This document shows, one piece after another, positions 6,149 to 8,007 of a DNA stretch of 8,007 bases. A program made the translations under genes and the position numbers. The stretch comes from Bryobacterales bacterium. GTDB lineage: Bacteria > Acidobacteriota > Terriglobia > Bryobacterales > Bryobacteraceae. The stretch is from contig JAEUQE010000317.1 in assembly GCA_016789785.1 (NCBI GenBank), positions 1-8,007 on the forward strand. The letters are read 5' to 3'. Every line of letters begins with the position of its first letter. The first letter of the stretch is position 1. The notes beneath the pieces were generated by a model. That model ran no database searches. It had not been told where the DNA came from and was given only the letters and a program-made list of their open reading frames with translations.

Positions 6149-7911
6149 TGTTTCTTCCTCGCCTTCTGCTTCACTTCCTCACGGTTGCGAATTTTCTCGC
6201 GCCGCTTCGGCTGATGGTCTTCCAGCACTTTCTTGGATCTCCGTAGATCTTCTTCGTCTGGCGCGCCTTTCGGGTCGATCGCCTCGAATCGCGCCGATGG
6301 CGGAGGAGTGCCGCCATCCATCACGACCATCGCCGCCGCGGGCACACCGACTGCGTACGAACTATGCGGCAGAGGCTTGATCACGGAGTGGGATCTTGTT
6401 GCGACAGGCTTTGCTTCCACTTGCACCCACTGCACGCCGGCAGGCATTGTGATCGTGTGCTCGACGCCGTCCACAGCCACTCGAACTTCCAGAGGCTCTC
6501 CCAATGGTCCGCTGCGATGCACTCGAAACATTCCTGGCGTGCCATCCCCGCGATAAGCTCGCGAATGGATCGCCGAAACAAAAACGACCGGCTTTGTATT
6601 GCCACGGGGGTTGGTGTTGTTCAGGTACTCCTCGATATTGGTGTACCCGTCGCCATCGGCATCCTCATTGGCCTTTTCGAGTTTCCAGTATTCTTCCCAT
6701 GCATCGGGCAATCCGTCGTCATCGGCATCACGCGGCGCATCGAGCGAAGCGTACTCGGGCCATCGCGCGCCGGAATCCAGGTCTGTCTCGAAATTGATCA
6801 CCGCTCCGGTGCCGTGCCGGACATCGTTGATGATTCGCTGGTCCACGGCGTCGCGCGACGGCAACGTACAACCCGCATCGTCGAGCACTGCACGGAGAGC
6901 CTCAAGCGCGGTGCCGGTGGTGACATTCGGGGTGGGGAATGGATGCTCCACACGCTGGAAGGTGCTCGATTTTTGCACACGCGTAGCGAGCCAGTTGTCG
7001 GCGGTCCGATCCGGATATCCCTCAATGTGATTCCCACTCAGATAGAGGCGATGATCTGCGCCGGCCGCGAACGTGAACAGCACGCCTTTGATGTCGTGGC
7101 CTTCCTTGCCTGTGGATGGGCCATCCTTCAAGTAGTTCGCCACCCAGTTCGCATGAATCGTCTGACTGCCAGTATGCGAGGTCAACTCCTTTGCGTCGTA
7201 GATGACGTTATTCCGGAAGTCCAACAGCGGCACGCCGAGTTCGCCACCGGTGGTTCTGGGGTTCCGCAAACGGTTATGCGCATAGAGCGAATGATGGATG
7301 GTCATCCTGCCGTCCGGCGTCTGGCTGCCAAACAGAGAACCGAAGGCGTGGCGGGGTGGTGTTTGATTGAAGTTGAAGTAATCGAGCGCCTCCGAAGAGA
7401 TGGAGTACTGCACCGTGATGTTCTGTCCATTGGTAACCGTGAGGTTCTCATCAGTGGCCCAGGATGCCGAGACATGATCGAGGATCACGTCCCGCTGATC
7501 CGGACTCTTTGCGGTGATCGCGTCGCCCATGTTTCCTTTGCGGATGAACCCGCGGCGGCTGCGCAGATGACGAACAATCACATTGCTCGCCGTGATATGC
7601 AGACTGCCGTTGCGCAGACAGATCCCTTCGCCGGGTGCGGTGTGGCCTGCGATCGTGATGCCGGGATGATCCACTCGAATCGATTTTCCGCCAAAGTCGA
7701 TAATGCCGGAAACACGAAACAGCACGATGCGACTCGGCCCGCTCACCGCATCCGCGAAACTGCCGGGACCCGATGCGTTGAGATTGTCGACGTAATGCAC
7801 GCGTCCGCCGCGGCCACCGCTGGCAAGTGCTCCCGCTCCTTCGGCTCCAGGGAATGCGGGAACCTGTGCTGCGAGCGGGATGGCGAGACCGAGGGATACA
7901 AGGAGCCTCAT
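6145..7911 (-). CDS. Secreted pectate-lyase-like protein (polysaccharide lyase family 1 type) with Ca-loop and Calx-beta-like C-terminal regions
   Basis: This is probably an extracellular or periplasmic beta-helix lyase cutting pectate or a related uronic-acid polymer by beta-elimination. Of 588 residues, 1-15 look like a Sec signal peptide ending LAA. The start of the mature protein, FPGAEGAGALASGGRGG (20-36), and VDNLNASGPGSFADAV (41-56) are the usual opening of PL1-like proteins. The helix follows with DVILDHVSASWATDEN (141-156) and HSLYAHNRLRNPRTTG (207-222), where Arg214 or Arg216 is a candidate catalytic arginine. Two aspartate-rich calcium loops, DADDDGLPDAWEEYW (395-409) and DADGDGYTNIEEYL (417-430), resemble TSP3/dockerin-like pairs often found on such lyases. 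Residues about 442-533 look like a shortened Calx-beta domain (MFRVHRSGPLGEPLEV; YAVGVPAAAMVVMD). The last 37 residues hold about 15 Lys/Arg plus many acidic residues, perhaps a charged helix. The start is the ATG at 7911; only a weak GTGG lies upstream. It heads an overlapping pair with the dehydratase-like gene. Confidence 0.86.
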   Translation of the reverse strand: MRLLVSLGLAIPLAAQVPAFPGAEGAGALASGGRGGRVHYVDNLNASGPGSFADAVSGPSRIVLFRVSGIIDFGGKSIRVDHPGITIAGHTAPGEGICLRNGSLHITASNVIVRHLRSRRGFIRKGNMGDAITAKSPDQRDVILDHVSASWATDENLTVTNGQNITVQYSISSEALDYFNFNQTPPRHAFGSLFGSQTPDGRMTIHHSLYAHNRLRNPRTTGGELGVPLLDFRNNVIYDAKELTSHTGSQTIHANWVANYLKDGPSTGKEGHDIKGVLFTFAAGADHRLYLSGNHIEGYPDRTADNWLATRVQKSSTFQRVEHPFPTPNVTTGTALEALRAVLDDAGCTLPSRDAVDQRIINDVRHGTGAVINFETDLDSGARWPEYASLDAPRDADDDGLPDAWEEYWKLEKANEDADGDGYTNIEEYLNNTNPRGNTKPVVFVSAIHSRAYRGDGTPGMFRVHRSGPLGEPLEVRVAVDGVEHTITMPAGVQWVQVEAKPVATRSHSVIKPLPHSSYAVGVPAAAMVVMDGGTPPPSARFEAIDPKGAPDEEDLRRSKKVLEDHQPKRREKIRNREEVKQKARKKQ

Positions 7912-7958
7912 GGTGCCACTATGCCAGAATCGGCTTGATCACATGGCCGTGCATGCGC

Positions 7959-8007
7959 CTACACGCGAATCAGATCCCACGGCTTGCGAAGCGTGCGCGT
8001 CAACATC
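7959..8007 (-). CDS. Possible 3' end of an unidentified upstream gene
   Basis: On the minus strand an open frame enters from the window edge and reads MLTRTLRKPWDLIRV before TAG at 7961-7959, 47 bases ahead of the lyase ATG. The first Met may be internal. The residue mix looks protein-like, and gene direction and spacing fit the neighbours, but 15 residues are too few to identify a family, and this could simply be untranslated sequence. The remaining bases to 7912 show no clear promoter. Confidence 0.25.
   Translation of the reverse strand, partial: MLTRTLRKPWDLIRV

Noticed and set aside
6364..7938. 524-codon open frame on the plus strand opposite the pectate-lyase-like gene
   Set aside because: No recognisable motif, low-complexity composition, and the opposite strand encodes a clear PL1-like protein with signal peptide and calcium loops.

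Overview
The window is 8 kb of GC-rich bacterial DNA with every convincing gene on the minus strand, so transcription runs from high to low coordinates. The gene content suggests a soil-type Acidobacteriota, perhaps Bryobacterales/Solibacter-like: an exported family-1-type polysaccharide lyase, a Tat-exported enolase-superfamily enzyme, and an exported COG3964-type amidohydrolase of the 'DLHTGSMN' subtype. This lineage call is an inference from recalled protein style, not from a search.

Layout in transcription order. (1) 8007-7959: perhaps the last 15 codons of an unidentified upstream gene. (2) 7911-6145: secreted PL1-like pectate lyase with a calcium-loop pair, a Calx-beta-like domain and a basic tail. 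(3) 6148-4949: Tat-exported, L-rhamnonate-dehydratase-like enolase-superfamily protein whose ATG overlaps the lyase stop (ATGA). (4) 4885-4115 and 4086-3076: rfbA (rmlA) and rfbB (rmlB), the first two steps of dTDP-L-rhamnose and related deoxysugar synthesis. A possible promoter lies in the 63-base gap before rfbA. (5) 2979-1744: exported amidohydrolase/deacetylase-family metallohydrolase, after a 96-base gap holding an inverted repeat and a -10-like hexamer. (6) 1720-692 and 688-2: tdh and kbl, the threonine-to-glycine pathway. kbl runs off the window edge just before its PLP lysine.

Three themes can be read. The lyase and dehydratase-like protein look like an extracytoplasmic polysaccharide or sugar-acid module, and pectin's rhamnogalacturonan contains rhamnose and uronic acids. 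rfbAB feed nucleotide-sugar synthesis for the cell envelope. tdh-kbl convert threonine through 2-amino-3-ketobutyrate to glycine and acetyl-CoA. Whether the metallohydrolase belongs with tdh-kbl is unknown. Gaps between genes are short (3, 23, 96, 28 and 63 bases, plus one overlap) and no gene-free stretch exceeds 300 bases. I saw no tRNA, rRNA, insertion sequence, CRISPR array or attachment site.

I found no clearly new multi-gene system. The most interesting points are the export signal on the rhamnonate-dehydratase-like protein and its coupling to a lyase, and a His-to-Asp change at an expected metal-ligand position of the amidohydrolase.
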